A DNA stretch of 64,000 nucleotides from Oceanobacillus caeni (GTDB lineage Bacteria > Bacillota > Bacilli > Bacillales > Amphibacillaceae), in contig NZ_JAHHXM010000007.1 in assembly GCF_019037185.1 (NCBI RefSeq), positions 304 through 64,303 of the forward strand, read 5' to 3'. The notes beneath the pieces are model-generated. The model ran no database searches. It was given only the letters and a program-made list of their open reading frames with translations, and was not told where the DNA came from. Position numbers and translations under genes: made by a program. Positions within the stretch are counted from its first letter, which is position 1. Each line of letters begins with the position of its first letter. Below, in pieces: positions 26,215 to 35,312 of this stretch.

Positions 26215-27615
26215 TTACGCTAAGTTATTTAAAACTTCATGTGCAATGTTTTCTCCACTTGCAATACAATCAGGAATTCCTGAACCATCATACGAACTAC
26301 CAATTAAATAAACTCCTGGTAATTGTTCCGCTATATTTTCTTTCACTTTCTTTATTCTGTCCAAGTGGCCTACTGTATATTGTGGACGGGAATCTTTCCA
26401 CCGAGTGACAATAGTAAATTCAGGTTTTCCCTTAATTTTCATCACTTGTTTTAAATCATTTATTACTAACTCCGTTATTTCTTCATCTGATAAATCCACA
26501 ATCTCTTGATCAGTCGGTTTTCCAACGTAACAACGTAGTAATACTTTGCCTTTTGGTGTTGTTGTTGGCCATTTTTTATTAGTCCATGTACATGCCGTAA
26601 TTCGGTATTTATTACTGTTACGGGCAACTTGAAAACCTGTTCCTTCTACCTTGTTCTTAATAGCTTTTTCATCAAATGCCATAACTACATTCGCTGAGGA
26701 TGTAAGTGGAATCTCTTGTAACGTCTTAAAGAATTCAAATTGGCTAAATATTTTAGGTACAACATCATGCTGTGTTGCCATAATAACAGTATCCGCTTTT
26801 ATTACGTCACCATTACTTAATAATATATGGTAACCGTGTTCTTTCTTTTCAATATGATCTACCGATTTTTGCATGGAAATAGATTCTTTATCTATTTCTT
26901 CTACTAAACGGTGAATTAAAGTCTCCAAACCATTCTCAAATGAAAAAAATGCCCCTTTTTGCTTTTTATTTTTCTTTTTGGTACTAGGCATTGTTTTTTG
27001 TAGACCTTTCATCACACTTCCGTATTTTTGTTCTAATTGATAAAACAGAGGGTAAGTGGCATTAATACTCATTTCGTCAATATCTCCGGAATGAATACCA
27101 GATAAAAGTGGAGAGATTTGCATATCCACAGTCTCATTTCCAAAACGAGCACGTAAAAATTTGCCTAATGATTGGTCTCCATCATTATTACTTTTTGGTA
27201 AAACAAGATCATTTAGTGCCCTAATCTTACCTTTCCAGGAAAGGAGACTGGATGACATCAAAGCACCTTTGTCTTTAGGTACACCCATATACGTTCCTTT
27301 TGGTAAAGGATGTAATTTATTCTGTGCTAAAATATAGGACTGTCCAGTTGCATTATGTATCATTTCATCTTCTAGACCAAGTTCCTTCACAAGCTTAATT
27401 GCGGAAGGTTTTCTTTCTAGTAAAGAATCCGGTCCTTTTTCAATTGTAAATCCATCGCGTTTTATTGTTTGTATTTTTCCACCTAGACGCTCACTTGCCT
27501 CGATTAATTTAAATGTATAAGGAAGAGACTTTGATTGGATTAACTTTTTTAAATAGTAGGCAGCGGAAAGACCTGTAATTCCGCCACCTACAATGACTAT
27601 ATTTTTCTTTTCCAT
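26215..27615 (-). CDS. hemY: Coproporphyrinogen III oxidase HemY/CgoX
   Basis: A 466-residue FAD enzyme that oxidises coproporphyrinogen III to coproporphyrin III in the Gram-positive haem pathway. The FAD-binding GGGITGLSAAYYL lies near residue 9 and GGKIQTIKRDGFTIEKGPDSLL near residue 45. The C-terminal FAD motif is YLIGSSYDGSGIPDCIASGE near 436. It is the third gene of hemEHY; its ATG overlaps the hemH stop by one base (TAATG). Confidence 0.93.
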   Translation of the reverse strand: MEKKNIVIVGGGITGLSAAYYLKKLIQSKSLPYTFKLIEASERLGGKIQTIKRDGFTIEKGPDSLLERKPSAIKLVKELGLEDEMIHNATGQSYILAQNKLHPLPKGTYMGVPKDKGALMSSSLLSWKGKIRALNDLVLPKSNNDGDQSLGKFLRARFGNETVDMQISPLLSGIHSGDIDEMSINATYPLFYQLEQKYGSVMKGLQKTMPSTKKKNKKQKGAFFSFENGLETLIHRLVEEIDKESISMQKSVDHIEKKEHGYHILLSNGDVIKADTVIMATQHDVVPKIFSQFEFFKTLQEIPLTSSANVVMAFDEKAIKNKVEGTGFQVARNSNKYRITACTWTNKKWPTTTPKGKVLLRCYVGKPTDQEIVDLSDEEITELVINDLKQVMKIKGKPEFTIVTRWKDSRPQYTVGHLDRIKKVKENIAEQLPGVYLIGSSYDGSGIPDCIASGENIAHEVLNNLA

Positions 27616-28550
27616 TATGCTTCACTCTTCGTAGTATTTAATACAACATTAGCAAGTGTCTCAATGAACAATGGATGGACATTCGGCATTTCTGGACGAT
27701 AATAATTCGCATTTAGTTCGTCGCAAACTACTTTGCATTCATAATCATTATCATATAAAACTTCCAAATGATCCGCTACAAATCCAACTGGTGCGTAAAC
27801 AAAGGAACGATATCCTTTTTGTTCAAATAAATCACGAGTTAGATCTTGTACGTCTGGTCCTAGCCAAGGATCGGGAGTATTTCCTTCACTTTGCCAACCT
27901 AATTCATAATTTTCGATTCCAGCTTCTTTCGCTATAAGATCAGCAGTCTCTTTTAACTGGTTCGGATATGGGTCTCCATTTTGTAAAATTTTCTCTGGTA
28001 AGCTATGTGCAGAAACAATTAATACAGCTTTATTACGTTCTTCGTCACTCATTTTATTAAAGATAGTTTTGACACCATCTGCCCAGAATTTAATAAAGCC
28101 TTCTTCGGTATACCAGCTCTGTACAGATTTAATAGAAATTCCGTGTTTTTCACATTCGCTTTGCGCACGATCATTATAAGATTTCACACTAAATGTAGAA
28201 TAATGAGGTGCTAATACAAGGGAAACAGCCTCCGTAATTCCGTCTTTTGCCATTTCTTTCACGGTATCTTCAATAAATGGATGAATATGTTTCAAGCCAA
28301 TATAAGCCTTAAATTCATATTCATCTTGAATAGAATTTAATTGTTCTTCTAGTGCTTTCGTTTGGTCTTTTGTAATTTTAGCTAATGGAGAAGTCCCGCC
28401 AATTGCTTTATAACGATCTTTTAAATCTTGCAATGCCTCAGGTTCTGGCTTTCTACCATGACGGATATGTGTATAATATGGTTCGATATCCTCTTCTTTA
28501 TATGGAGTTCCATATGCCATTACTAGTAGTCCAATTTGTTTCTTACTCAT
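27615..28550 (-). CDS. hemH: Coproporphyrin ferrochelatase HemH/CpfC
   Basis: A 311-residue monofunctional, soluble ferrochelatase inserting Fe2+ into coproporphyrin III. Family segments are [25 protein letters not shown], the [13 protein letters not shown] region, and SAHSLPEKI near residue 182, whose histidine is the metal ligand. A glutamate follows in the [11 protein letters not shown] to [10 protein letters not shown] region. It is 20 nt downstream of hemE and overlaps hemY. Confidence 0.93.
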   Translation of the reverse strand: MSKKQIGLLVMAYGTPYKEEDIEPYYTHIRHGRKPEPEALQDLKDRYKAIGGTSPLAKITKDQTKALEEQLNSIQDEYEFKAYIGLKHIHPFIEDTVKEMAKDGITEAVSLVLAPHYSTFSVKSYNDRAQSECEKHGISIKSVQSWYTEEGFIKFWADGVKTIFNKMSDEERNKAVLIVSAHSLPEKILQNGDPYPNQLKETADLIAKEAGIENYELGWQSEGNTPDPWLGPDVQDLTRDLFEQKGYRSFVYAPVGFVADHLEVLYDNDYECKVVCDELNANYYRPEMPNVHPLFIETLANVVLNTTKSEA

Positions 28551-28570
28551 TTGTTCGCGTCCTTTCGTGT

Positions 28571-29605
28571 CTATTTCCTTGAGTATTCATGAATTAAAGC
28601 TGTCAATTTCTTCAATGTTTCAGGTTTAATTTCTGGAGTCACTCCATGTCCTAAATTAAAGACGTGATTTCCATACTCTTTACCTTCGTCTAAAATAGCT
28701 TTTGTCCTATTTTCTATTGTTTCCCATTCTGTAAGTAAAATCATAGGATCAAGATTTCCTTGTAGAACCTTCGTAACGCCCATTTCTCGCGCTTCTTTAA
28801 TAGAAGTTCTCCAATCCAACCCGATAACATCAACCGGTAAGTCATTCCACTCTAATAATAAATGACGAGCACCAACACCAAAATAAATTAACGGTACATC
28901 TTGGTTACGTAATTCCGAAAAAATTCTTGTCATCACAGGCTTAATGAATACACGGTAATCTGGTGCATTAAGTGCCCCTACCCATGAGTCAAAAATTTGA
29001 ATTGCCTTTGCACCAGCTTCAACTTGTGCTTCCACATAGGAAATAATCATATCAGCTAATTTATCCATTAAAGCAAACCATGTGGATGGTTCACGATACA
29101 TTAATGCCTTTGTCTTATTATAGTTTTTTGAAGGACCTCCCTCAATCATATAACTAGCAAGCGTAAATGGCGCACCACTAAACCCAATCAAAGGTACTTC
29201 TAATTGTTCTTCCGTTAACAATTTGATCGTATCTAATACATATGGAACGTCACGGGATGGATTGATTTCACCTAGGCTTTCCACATCTTGGAAGTTGTTT
29301 ATCGGATTATCAATAACAGGTCCAACGCCCGCTTTTATTTCCACTTCAATACCAATGTAAGGAAGTGGTGTCATGATATCTTTATATAAGATAGCAGCAT
29401 CAACCCCATAATTTTCTACTGGTAAACGCGTTACATATGCGCATAATTCTGGTTGATGAGTGATTTCAAATAAAGAATACTTTTTCTTTAGTTCTCGATA
29501 TTCTGGTTGTGATCTACCTGCTTGTCTCATAAACCAGCCAGGAGTATAATCCGTTTCTTCCCCGTTATATGCTTTAATAATAGTATCATTGATTTTTTTC
29601 GACAT
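28571..29605 (-). CDS. hemE: Uroporphyrinogen decarboxylase HemE
   Basis: A 344-residue enzyme that decarboxylates uroporphyrinogen III to coproporphyrinogen III. The phosphate-binding [10 protein letters not shown] near residue 22, the catalytic aspartate in [11 protein letters not shown], and [17 protein letters not shown] near residue 138 are diagnostic, as is [12 protein letters not shown] near the C-terminus. The ATG at 29605 is chosen because AAAGG lies 8 nt upstream; the ATG 9 nt earlier abuts that site. It heads the hemEHY operon. A near-perfect inverted repeat lies about 50 nt upstream. Confidence 0.93.
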   Translation of the reverse strand: MSKKINDTIIKAYNGEETDYTPGWFMRQAGRSQPEYRELKKKYSLFEITHQPELCAYVTRLPVENYGVDAAILYKDIMTPLPYIGIEVEIKAGVGPVIDNPINNFQDVESLGEINPSRDVPYVLDTIKLLTEEQLEVPLIGFSGAPFTLASYMIEGGPSKNYNKTKALMYREPSTWFALMDKLADMIISYVEAQVEAGAKAIQIFDSWVGALNAPDYRVFIKPVMTRIFSELRNQDVPLIYFGVGARHLLLEWNDLPVDVIGLDWRTSIKEAREMGVTKVLQGNLDPMILLTEWETIENRTKAILDEGKEYGNHVFNLGHGVTPEIKPETLKKLTALIHEYSRK

Positions 29606-29653
29606 TTTTTTCATCCTTTAACCGTTTCTTCTATCCCTACTATAAAGATTTGC

Positions 29654-29687
29654 GTAACAAAAGTGTAGTAAAATCCACTTTTGTCAC
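29654..29687 (-). promoter_or_regulatory. Inverted repeat upstream of hemE, candidate operator
   Basis: GTAACAAAAGTG and CACTTTTGTCAC form a 12-nt inverted repeat with one mismatch and a 10-nt spacer, about 49 nt before the hemE start. It has no adjoining T tract, so a protein site is more likely than a terminator. Confidence 0.45.
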
Positions 29688-29730
29688 TAATTTGACTCAA
29701 TTACACGATGATATGAAAACATTTTACCAT

Positions 29731-29855
29731 GATAAAGAAGACTTTCATCGGCGGGGTTTTTCTTCATCCCCTACTGACGGCCGCACCTATCGGACTTTTA
29801 CAGGCAGTTGATCTCTCAACTACCTTCTTTGTTCCCTAGAAGGCTTGAGGTAGGA
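29731..29855 (+). repeat. Dispersed repeat family C, copy 5, running into the 3' end of pbpF
   Basis: A full-length copy: GATAAAGAAGAC, hairpin 1 with a GGCGGGG core, GGCAGTTGATCTCTC, then hairpin 2 with CTACCT and AGGTAG arms. In other copies these arms are CCCACCT and AGGTGGG, so the pairing is conserved while the bases differ. Positions 29820-29855 are coding for PbpF. Confidence 0.8.
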
Positions 29856-32027
29856 TAAATTTACCGTATCAGACCTTACGCCTTCCAATTTTGTAAGTGG
29901 ATCATAAGGAACAACATAATAGTTATTGGAATGGAATAAATTAAAATTTATATAAAATTCATCCTTTCCTGTAACTTCTCCAACCCGTTCATCGATTCCA
30001 TCTTTTTCACGATAGATACGATAAACTACACGTTTATCCTTAGACCCATTCCATGAAATTTTTCCTCTGACGAAAGAAACTCCTCCGAATTCGAGTTCAG
30101 CGCGAATATTCTCAATTTCAGGTAATACAATTGGTTCAGGTAAGTCTTTCACATTACTAGGTTTGATGAAGTCCTTGGATAATGAATGTTCTTTATCCAT
30201 TTCCGTTAGTATCGATTTAGTAAGAGCAGTAGGATAAGTACTGCCACCTGTAAGATAATGATTTTCATCCGATTGATCATACCCCATCCATAATACACTT
30301 ACATATTCTGGTGTATATCCTACAAACCATGCATCTTTTGTTTGTCCTTCGACGTGAGGATGTTCCGTGGTTCCCGTTTTTCCTGCTAAGGCCTTCTTAT
30401 ATTCCCCTGCACTTCCTGTCCCCTTCTTCACTGTAGTAGATAAAATTTTTGTCATATCCCATGCGACCTGAGGACTGAAAACCTTAGTTTTTCGGGATTC
30501 TGCCTCATAAACCACTTTATCATATCGATCATAAATCCGATCAATCGTATATGATTTCACCATTTTTCCCTCATTAGCAAAGGCACTATACCCTTCCATC
30601 AACTGAATTGGGGTAACTCCACGAGTTAATCCACCTAAAGCAATTGCAAGTCCTTTATCATCATTATCTAGTTGTATTCCCATTTTTTCTAAATACGTTT
30701 TAGAATAGTCTACCCCTATTTCATTCAATAACCACACAGCAGAAGTGTTTTTGGATTGAACGATTGCTTCATAAACCGTAGTTATATTCGCGTACGTATC
30801 ATCTGCATTTGAAACCTCGTAATCATGAATATCCATTTGTTGATCGGGAATAAGTGTAAATGCTGAATATGCATCTTCTTTCATCATAGCAGGACCATAT
30901 ACTGCTAAAGGTTTGAATGTCGAACCTGGTTGTCTCTTCACTAACACGCGATCTAAATTACCAAACTGATAATTTCTTCCCCCTAAAGTCGCGACAATTT
31001 TCCCGCTTTTCGCCTCCATCATGACAAATGTTCCTTCCACCTCATCATTGTTTCCCGGGAAATAATCACTATCTTGGAACTTTTTGTAAGCAACCTTCTG
31101 TATATTATTGTCTAAATTAACAACAATCCGGTAACCTCCCCTCTCTAAATCATCCAAGGACAATTTATATTTTTCTTCAGCTTCTTTTACTACTAGATCC
31201 ATATAAGAATCATTCCATGGTTTTTCTTTTTCCTTTTGCAAATTTAGATCAAGGGCTGTACTTTGTTCTTTTAATCTTACTTCATGAGAAATCTTTCCTG
31301 CATCTTCCATGGACTGTAAAACGATATTTCTTCGTTTCAAGGCCTTATCGGGATAATCGATTGGGGAATAACCATTCGGAGCTTTTGCAAGACCTGCTAA
31401 CATAGCACCTTCTGCAATGGTTAAATCGGAAACAGATTTAGAGAAAAAGAAATGAGAAGCAGTTTCTAATCCATATACCCCCTTTCCAAAGTAGAGTTGG
31501 TTCAAATATAATTCTAATAGTTCATCCTTTGTAAACTGCTGCTCTAAATAAATAGCGGCCATTACTTCTTTAGCTTTTCTAGACCATGTTTTATCATTAT
31601 ATAAAAAGAGATTTTTCGCTAATTGTTGGGTTAAAGTGCTTGCCCCTTCTACCTTTCCCATAGCAAGAATATCTTTGTAAACAGCACGTATAACAGATTT
31701 GAGATCCACACCAAAATGGTCGTAGAAACGTCTATCTTCAATCGAAATAAATGCATCTTTTACATGTTCAGGTATCTCATCAATAGATATGTAGTTTCTA
31801 TTCTCATTATAGAGTTTGCCTATTATTTCACCATTAGTCGTTTCAATTGTAGTAGTCCCATCTAAACTTAATTTTTCTTTGTCAACAACTAAACTTCCAC
31901 CAACCCAAATGGCCCCATAACCAATGAAGCAAAATAATAAAATACTAATAAGAAAAATGAAATACCTTTTCAATTTTCTTATTAACCGATGTCGTATTGA
32001 TAATTGTTCCTTCTTATTATTCTGCAT
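29820..32027 (-). CDS. pbpF: Class A penicillin-binding protein PbpF
   Basis: A 735-residue bifunctional peptidoglycan synthase. It has a short cytoplasmic N-terminus, a membrane helix (about residues 20-45) and a glycosyltransferase domain with EDRRFYDHFGVDLKS near 97 and EGASTLTQQLAKNL near 138. The transpeptidase motifs are STFK near 372, SKNTSA with SxN near 428, and KTGT near 548. A C-terminal fibronectin-like region follows. B. subtilis pbpF is also next to hemEHY. The last ten or so codons (YLKPSREQRR) are encoded by a repeat C copy, so the native C-terminus was probably replaced. Confidence 0.92.
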   Translation of the reverse strand: MQNNKKEQLSIRHRLIRKLKRYFIFLISILLFCFIGYGAIWVGGSLVVDKEKLSLDGTTTIETTNGEIIGKLYNENRNYISIDEIPEHVKDAFISIEDRRFYDHFGVDLKSVIRAVYKDILAMGKVEGASTLTQQLAKNLFLYNDKTWSRKAKEVMAAIYLEQQFTKDELLELYLNQLYFGKGVYGLETASHFFFSKSVSDLTIAEGAMLAGLAKAPNGYSPIDYPDKALKRRNIVLQSMEDAGKISHEVRLKEQSTALDLNLQKEKEKPWNDSYMDLVVKEAEEKYKLSLDDLERGGYRIVVNLDNNIQKVAYKKFQDSDYFPGNNDEVEGTFVMMEAKSGKIVATLGGRNYQFGNLDRVLVKRQPGSTFKPLAVYGPAMMKEDAYSAFTLIPDQQMDIHDYEVSNADDTYANITTVYEAIVQSKNTSAVWLLNEIGVDYSKTYLEKMGIQLDNDDKGLAIALGGLTRGVTPIQLMEGYSAFANEGKMVKSYTIDRIYDRYDKVVYEAESRKTKVFSPQVAWDMTKILSTTVKKGTGSAGEYKKALAGKTGTTEHPHVEGQTKDAWFVGYTPEYVSVLWMGYDQSDENHYLTGGSTYPTALTKSILTEMDKEHSLSKDFIKPSNVKDLPEPIVLPEIENIRAELEFGGVSFVRGKISWNGSKDKRVVYRIYREKDGIDERVGEVTGKDEFYINFNLFHSNNYYVVPYDPLTKLEGVRSDTVNLSYLKPSREQRR

Positions 32028-32171
32028 CGATTCACCTCTGTAATGATACTCACCTAATTATACGACAAATTCCGCAATCAGAAAAGCAAAATAAATTATT
32101 TATTAGTTAATAATAATTATAAATTACAAACTCCCTGTGAATGATTTTTCTCACCTAAACTGGAAGCAAGA

Positions 32172-32296
32172 CTCCCCTCTTAAGCTTCTTGAAAATCAAA
32201 AAGGTTGGTGGAGACCAACTGCACTTATGGGCGATAAATGCAACTAACCATCATGGGGGGATGAAGAGAACCCCCACTGTTGGAAGTATTCTTTAT
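32172..32296 (-). repeat. Dispersed repeat family C, copy 6
   Basis: A minus-strand copy with AAGCTTCTTGAAAATC, then GGTTGGTGGAGACCAACTGC, ATAAATGCAACTAACCATCA and the hairpin TGGGGGGATGAAGAGAACCC. It fills most of the 345-bp gap between pbpF and hmoB. The rest carries the leader of hmoB. Confidence 0.75.
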
Positions 32297-32373
32297 ATTT
32301 AGTAGTATATACATAACTGAAACTTATATTTTTTCTATTCGGGTAATATAATAAGAAGAGAAAGGGTGGTACG

Positions 32374-32871
32374 ATGAGGGCCCATATGACAAATGGTACG
32401 TTAGATTTTCTACTTAAACTAGAAGAAAAGCACCCCAACATTTCATTTCACTTTATGACTAGTAATAGTGGAGCATTAGCATACTATGAGAACAGTGATA
32501 AGAAGGTATTCAGTGCTGGTAGAACGTATGAAATAGTTAAACAATCCGGTAATTTTATTAAAAAAGCCTATATTGTTATGAATACCATTACTGTATATGA
32601 AGAAGATCAAAACGTATTTGAGGATCGAATAAAAAATAGACTAGTGAATAAAATAGATGACTGCCACGCTTACCGTTTTCTAAAACCGGTAAAAGGTAAT
32701 AAATTTGTTATTCTAACCGTTTGGAAGTCCGTTGAAAACTATAATAACTGGAAAAAATCTCAACGATTTCAAGATGCACAAAAAATATTGCACGCAGAAA
32801 CACCTGCTTACCCTAGCGATTTACCGTTTACTACTTCCTATTTTCTTTATGAAAAAGAAGGAGCTAACTAG
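32374..32871 (+). CDS. hmoB: Haem-degrading monooxygenase HmoB-like
   Basis: A 165-residue protein. The C-terminal half is an antibiotic-biosynthesis-monooxygenase-type ferredoxin-like domain: IVMNTITVYEEDQNVFEDRIKNR near residue 68 and GNKFVILTVWKSVENYNNWKKS near 112. The N-terminal half is the additional region of the HmoB (YhgC) type. These enzymes open haem and release iron. The gene is divergent from pbpF-hemEHY, as in B. subtilis, so haem synthesis and breakdown genes are neighbours. The ATG at 32374 follows AAAGGGTGG. Confidence 0.85.
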   Translation: MRAHMTNGTLDFLLKLEEKHPNISFHFMTSNSGALAYYENSDKKVFSAGRTYEIVKQSGNFIKKAYIVMNTITVYEEDQNVFEDRIKNRLVNKIDDCHAYRFLKPVKGNKFVILTVWKSVENYNNWKKSQRFQDAQKILHAETPAYPSDLPFTTSYFLYEKEGAN

Positions 32872-32890
32872 TTTTTTATCTAGTTAGCTC
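32861..32890 (+). terminator. Terminator overlapping the hmoB stop codon
   Basis: GAGCTAACTAG and CTAGTTAGCTC form a perfect 11-bp stem around an 8-nt loop, followed by CTTTCC. The stop codon lies in the left arm. Confidence 0.65.
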
Positions 32891-32903
32891 TTTCCGTAGT
32901 AAG

Positions 32904-33051
32904 ACGTCCAGCTCCAGCGCCCAGCGACTAGCGAGACTTCCTTCACCTCCGTGCGATAAGTCAACATCGACTCACTCCGTTCGTCGTGTTTCCTTTATCT
33001 CCTGCGGCTCAGTCCAGTCCGTACGTCGCTAACCGGGCGCTTACGCTTTTG
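32904..33051 (-). repeat. Dispersed repeat family B, copy 2
   Basis: A minus-strand copy of the 147-bp element, 90% or more alike by eye to the copy at 54808. It reaches to within 6 nt of the thioredoxin-like gene's stop codon. Confidence 0.85.
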
Positions 33052-33056
33052 TTTGC

Positions 33057-33536
33057 CTATTTAAGTACATATTCATCAAAAAATTTCTGGAATTCTTCTT
33101 CTGATTGTTGACCTACAATCCTTGCTTCTTCTTTCCCATCTTTAAAATGAATTAATGTTGGAGTACTTTCAATAGCGTAAGGCTCACCCTCTTCAGGAAA
33201 CTCTAGAAGATTGAGCATCTTCATATCGACACCGTTTTCTTCAGCAAGCGGAACTAGGTATGGTGTCGTATTTTGGCAATACGAACATGTCGGACTAAAG
33301 AAATATACGGTCACGTCTTCACCATTTTTCAACTTTGACTCCAGCTCATCTGGCAAAATTTGATTTTGATAATTTGGATCATCTAGCTGATCAATAGTTG
33401 CTTGATCTAAATCACTCGTTCCATAAGGATTATCTGAACCATTCGTTTTTTGGTTATTTTGATACTGGACAACGAAAAACAAAGCAATAATTAAAACCAC
33501 AATAACCCCAATGATTGCTATCATTTTTTTACCCAT
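33057..33536 (-). CDS. Membrane-anchored thioredoxin-like protein
   Basis: A 159-residue protein with an N-terminal membrane anchor (residues 4-24) and an extracytoplasmic thioredoxin fold. The active site is FFSPTCSYCQNT near residue 83 (CSYC), and the cis-proline segment is AIESTPTLIHF near residue 127. It overlaps bdbC by 8 nt, so it is likely the substrate oxidant or isomerase re-oxidised by BdbC. Its anchor is not a lipobox. Confidence 0.87.
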   Translation of the reverse strand: MGKKMIAIIGVIVVLIIALFFVVQYQNNQKTNGSDNPYGTSDLDQATIDQLDDPNYQNQILPDELESKLKNGEDVTVYFFSPTCSYCQNTTPYLVPLAEENGVDMKMLNLLEFPEEGEPYAIESTPTLIHFKDGKEEARIVGQQSEEEFQKFFDEYVLK

Positions 33537-33975
33537 TATTTACTTCCTCCTTTACTACTTTCCATAAAAATATACTTAAAACAAATATAACAGTAAAAGC
33601 GACAAATGCTAAAAATGGTATGGTAATAAAACCAAAATAATTCACATATATTGCATTACAAGGAACGCCCCCAGCACATGACCCTCCCATTTCTTGCATT
33701 GCTGGTACTTTTTGAACAAGATAATGATAGAAAGAAACAACGATACCGACTCCACTTAAAATAATACCAGACACAATACTATTAATTTCTTTCTTGATTG
33801 CAGCAACACCATAAATAACAACTAATGGGTACATCAAAATTCGTTGATACCAACATAATTCACATGGTATGTATCCCATTACTTCAGAATAAAACAAACT
33901 CCCTGCCATTGCGATAAAGGCCTGGGTCCATGCTAACATTAATAAATTTTCAGCTTTTTTGGATAGTTTTCCCAT
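33529..33975 (-). CDS. bdbC: DsbB-family thiol-disulfide oxidoreductase BdbC-like
   Basis: A 148-residue protein with four membrane helices. The first loop carries the quinone-linked pair CELCWYQR near residue 38, and the second loop the pair in GGSCAGGVPCNAI near residue 99. It passes electrons from extracellular thiol oxidases to the menaquinone pool. It is paired with the thioredoxin-like gene by an 8-nt overlap. Such systems support competence pseudopilus assembly and secreted disulfide proteins in Bacillus. Confidence 0.9.
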   Translation of the reverse strand: MGKLSKKAENLLMLAWTQAFIAMAGSLFYSEVMGYIPCELCWYQRILMYPLVVIYGVAAIKKEINSIVSGIILSGVGIVVSFYHYLVQKVPAMQEMGGSCAGGVPCNAIYVNYFGFITIPFLAFVAFTVIFVLSIFLWKVVKEEVNNG

Positions 33976-34063
33976 ATAATATACCCTTTCATGGTTTACT
34001 TTTCTCTAAAAACTAATTATACATGGTTGGTTTCCTATCTGCCTAAAAAAAACTATGACAACT

Positions 34064-34693
34064 TTATGACTCTTTTGGAAAAAGTTTTTCATATAGATAA
34101 ATGTAGCAGATCAATAGAATAAATCCTATACCAAACCCTGCTAATACATCTGTTAAATAATGTGCATTAATAATGAACCTACTAATTCCAATTAGAAATA
34201 CAAGAAGAGATAAGCTAACTTGGATAATTATTGATATACTATGTACTTTCACTTTTCTTGTAATAAAAAATGCTAGTAAACCGTAGCAAACCATCGAAAT
34301 CATGGCATGACCTGATGGAAAACTTCCTCCTACCGCATTAGCTGCTACTATAATACTAGGCCTTTCGCGAGGGATAATATCTTTGATAAATCCATTTATA
34401 AAATAGGAAAAAAGTGTCCCTCCCGCAAATATAAAAGGAGGAAGCAAATGTTTATATATCAAGGCCAAAATTACCGACGCTATTAGAACAAAAGGAATTA
34501 AAAATTGTCTTGAACCCAACTGAGTAATGGCAAACGCAAAATAGTATAAAGGTGTACCTGCATACCCTTCTACTAATTTAATTGTCCACTGATCCACTAA
34601 TGGAACGTAGCCATTCCTAATTTGAAATATCCAAACCGAGATTGGTATGAATATAATGATGGTTAGCAATATCATTAGATTTCTTTTTCGCAA
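34064..34693 (-). CDS. PAP2 family phosphatase
   Basis: A six-helix membrane phosphatase of about 209 residues, acting on lipid or undecaprenyl pyrophosphates. The three PAP2 motifs are KDIIPRERP, GSFPSGHAM and a final SRFIINAHYLTDVLAGFGIG. The TTG at 34693 is chosen: AAAGGGG lies 9 nt upstream, whereas the longer ORF start at 34804 overlaps the divergent ferritin-like gene. It is monocistronic by appearance. Confidence 0.83.
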   Translation of the reverse strand: MRKRNLMILLTIIIFIPISVWIFQIRNGYVPLVDQWTIKLVEGYAGTPLYYFAFAITQLGSRQFLIPFVLIASVILALIYKHLLPPFIFAGGTLFSYFINGFIKDIIPRERPSIIVAANAVGGSFPSGHAMISMVCYGLLAFFITRKVKVHSISIIIQVSLSLLVFLIGISRFIINAHYLTDVLAGFGIGFILLICYIYLYEKLFPKES

Positions 34694-34783
34694 TAATGTT
34701 AACCCCTTTTTGTATGTAATGTTTAAAATAATCGTGATGTGGTATACAGGTAGTATAACAAAAATATAAAGGTAGGGATAATC

Positions 34784-35221
34784 ATGGAAAAAGAAATGAA
34801 GCAATTAATAGATGGACTAAACGAAGACCTATCTCATGAATACGGTGCAGCTATCCAATATACTTATAGTGCTTCCGTTGTATCCGGACTTTACCGTTCT
34901 GCTCTTAAACCATTTTTTGAAGAAGAGATTACAGATGAGTTAGGACATGCATTGTATCTTTCTGAAAAAATCAAATCACTTGGCGGAACACCAACAACTA
35001 GCGCTGCAGAAGTTCCACAGCCTACTGATGTTAAAGACTTACTAGAGGCGACTCTAAAAGCTGAATCTGATACCATTAAACGATATGAAACAAGAAAACA
35101 ACAGGCAGAAAATCTAGGATTAACAGAACTTGTTGTAAAATTAGAAGATTTAATTTCGGATGAAACCAATCATAAAGAAGAAATCGAACGGTTATTAGAA
35201 GATCCAAGATTTAATTCATGA
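34784..35221 (+). CDS. Ferritin-like (bacterioferritin/Dps-type) protein
   Basis: A 145-residue four-helix protein. The di-iron ligand pattern is visible: a Glu in LNEDLSHEYGAAIQ near residue 14-18, ITDELGHALYLSEKI near residue 46 (E and H), a Glu in LKAESDTIKRYE near 92, and DETNHKEEIERLL near 127 (E and H). It probably stores or oxidises iron, or protects against peroxide. The ATG follows AAGGTAGGG. Confidence 0.83.
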   Translation: MEKEMKQLIDGLNEDLSHEYGAAIQYTYSASVVSGLYRSALKPFFEEEITDELGHALYLSEKIKSLGGTPTTSAAEVPQPTDVKDLLEATLKAESDTIKRYETRKQQAENLGLTELVVKLEDLISDETNHKEEIERLLEDPRFNS

Positions 35222-35228
35222 AATAGCT

Positions 35229-35265
35229 ATAAAGAAGACTTCTATCAATCGGGGGTTTCTATCTT
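35229..35265 (+). repeat. Dispersed repeat family C, copy 7 (fragment)
   Basis: TAAAGAAGACTTCTATCAAT and GGGGGTTTCTATCTTCC match the start of family C; the rest is missing. Confidence 0.55.
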
Positions 35266-35267
35266 CC

Positions 35268-35310
35268 AAAAATAAATCAGTGGAGCTTATTATTCCACTG
35301 ATTATTTTTG
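35268..35310. terminator. Bidirectional terminator between the ferritin-like gene and ecsB
   Basis: AATCAGTGGA and TCCACTGATT arms, extended by AAAAATA and TATTTTT tracts, form a long hairpin between convergent genes. Confidence 0.75.
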
Positions 35311-35312
35311 TT

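Noticed and set aside
34694-34804. Longer N-terminus for the PAP2 protein
   Set aside because: It would overlap the divergent ferritin-like gene, and a TTG with AAAGGGG fits better.
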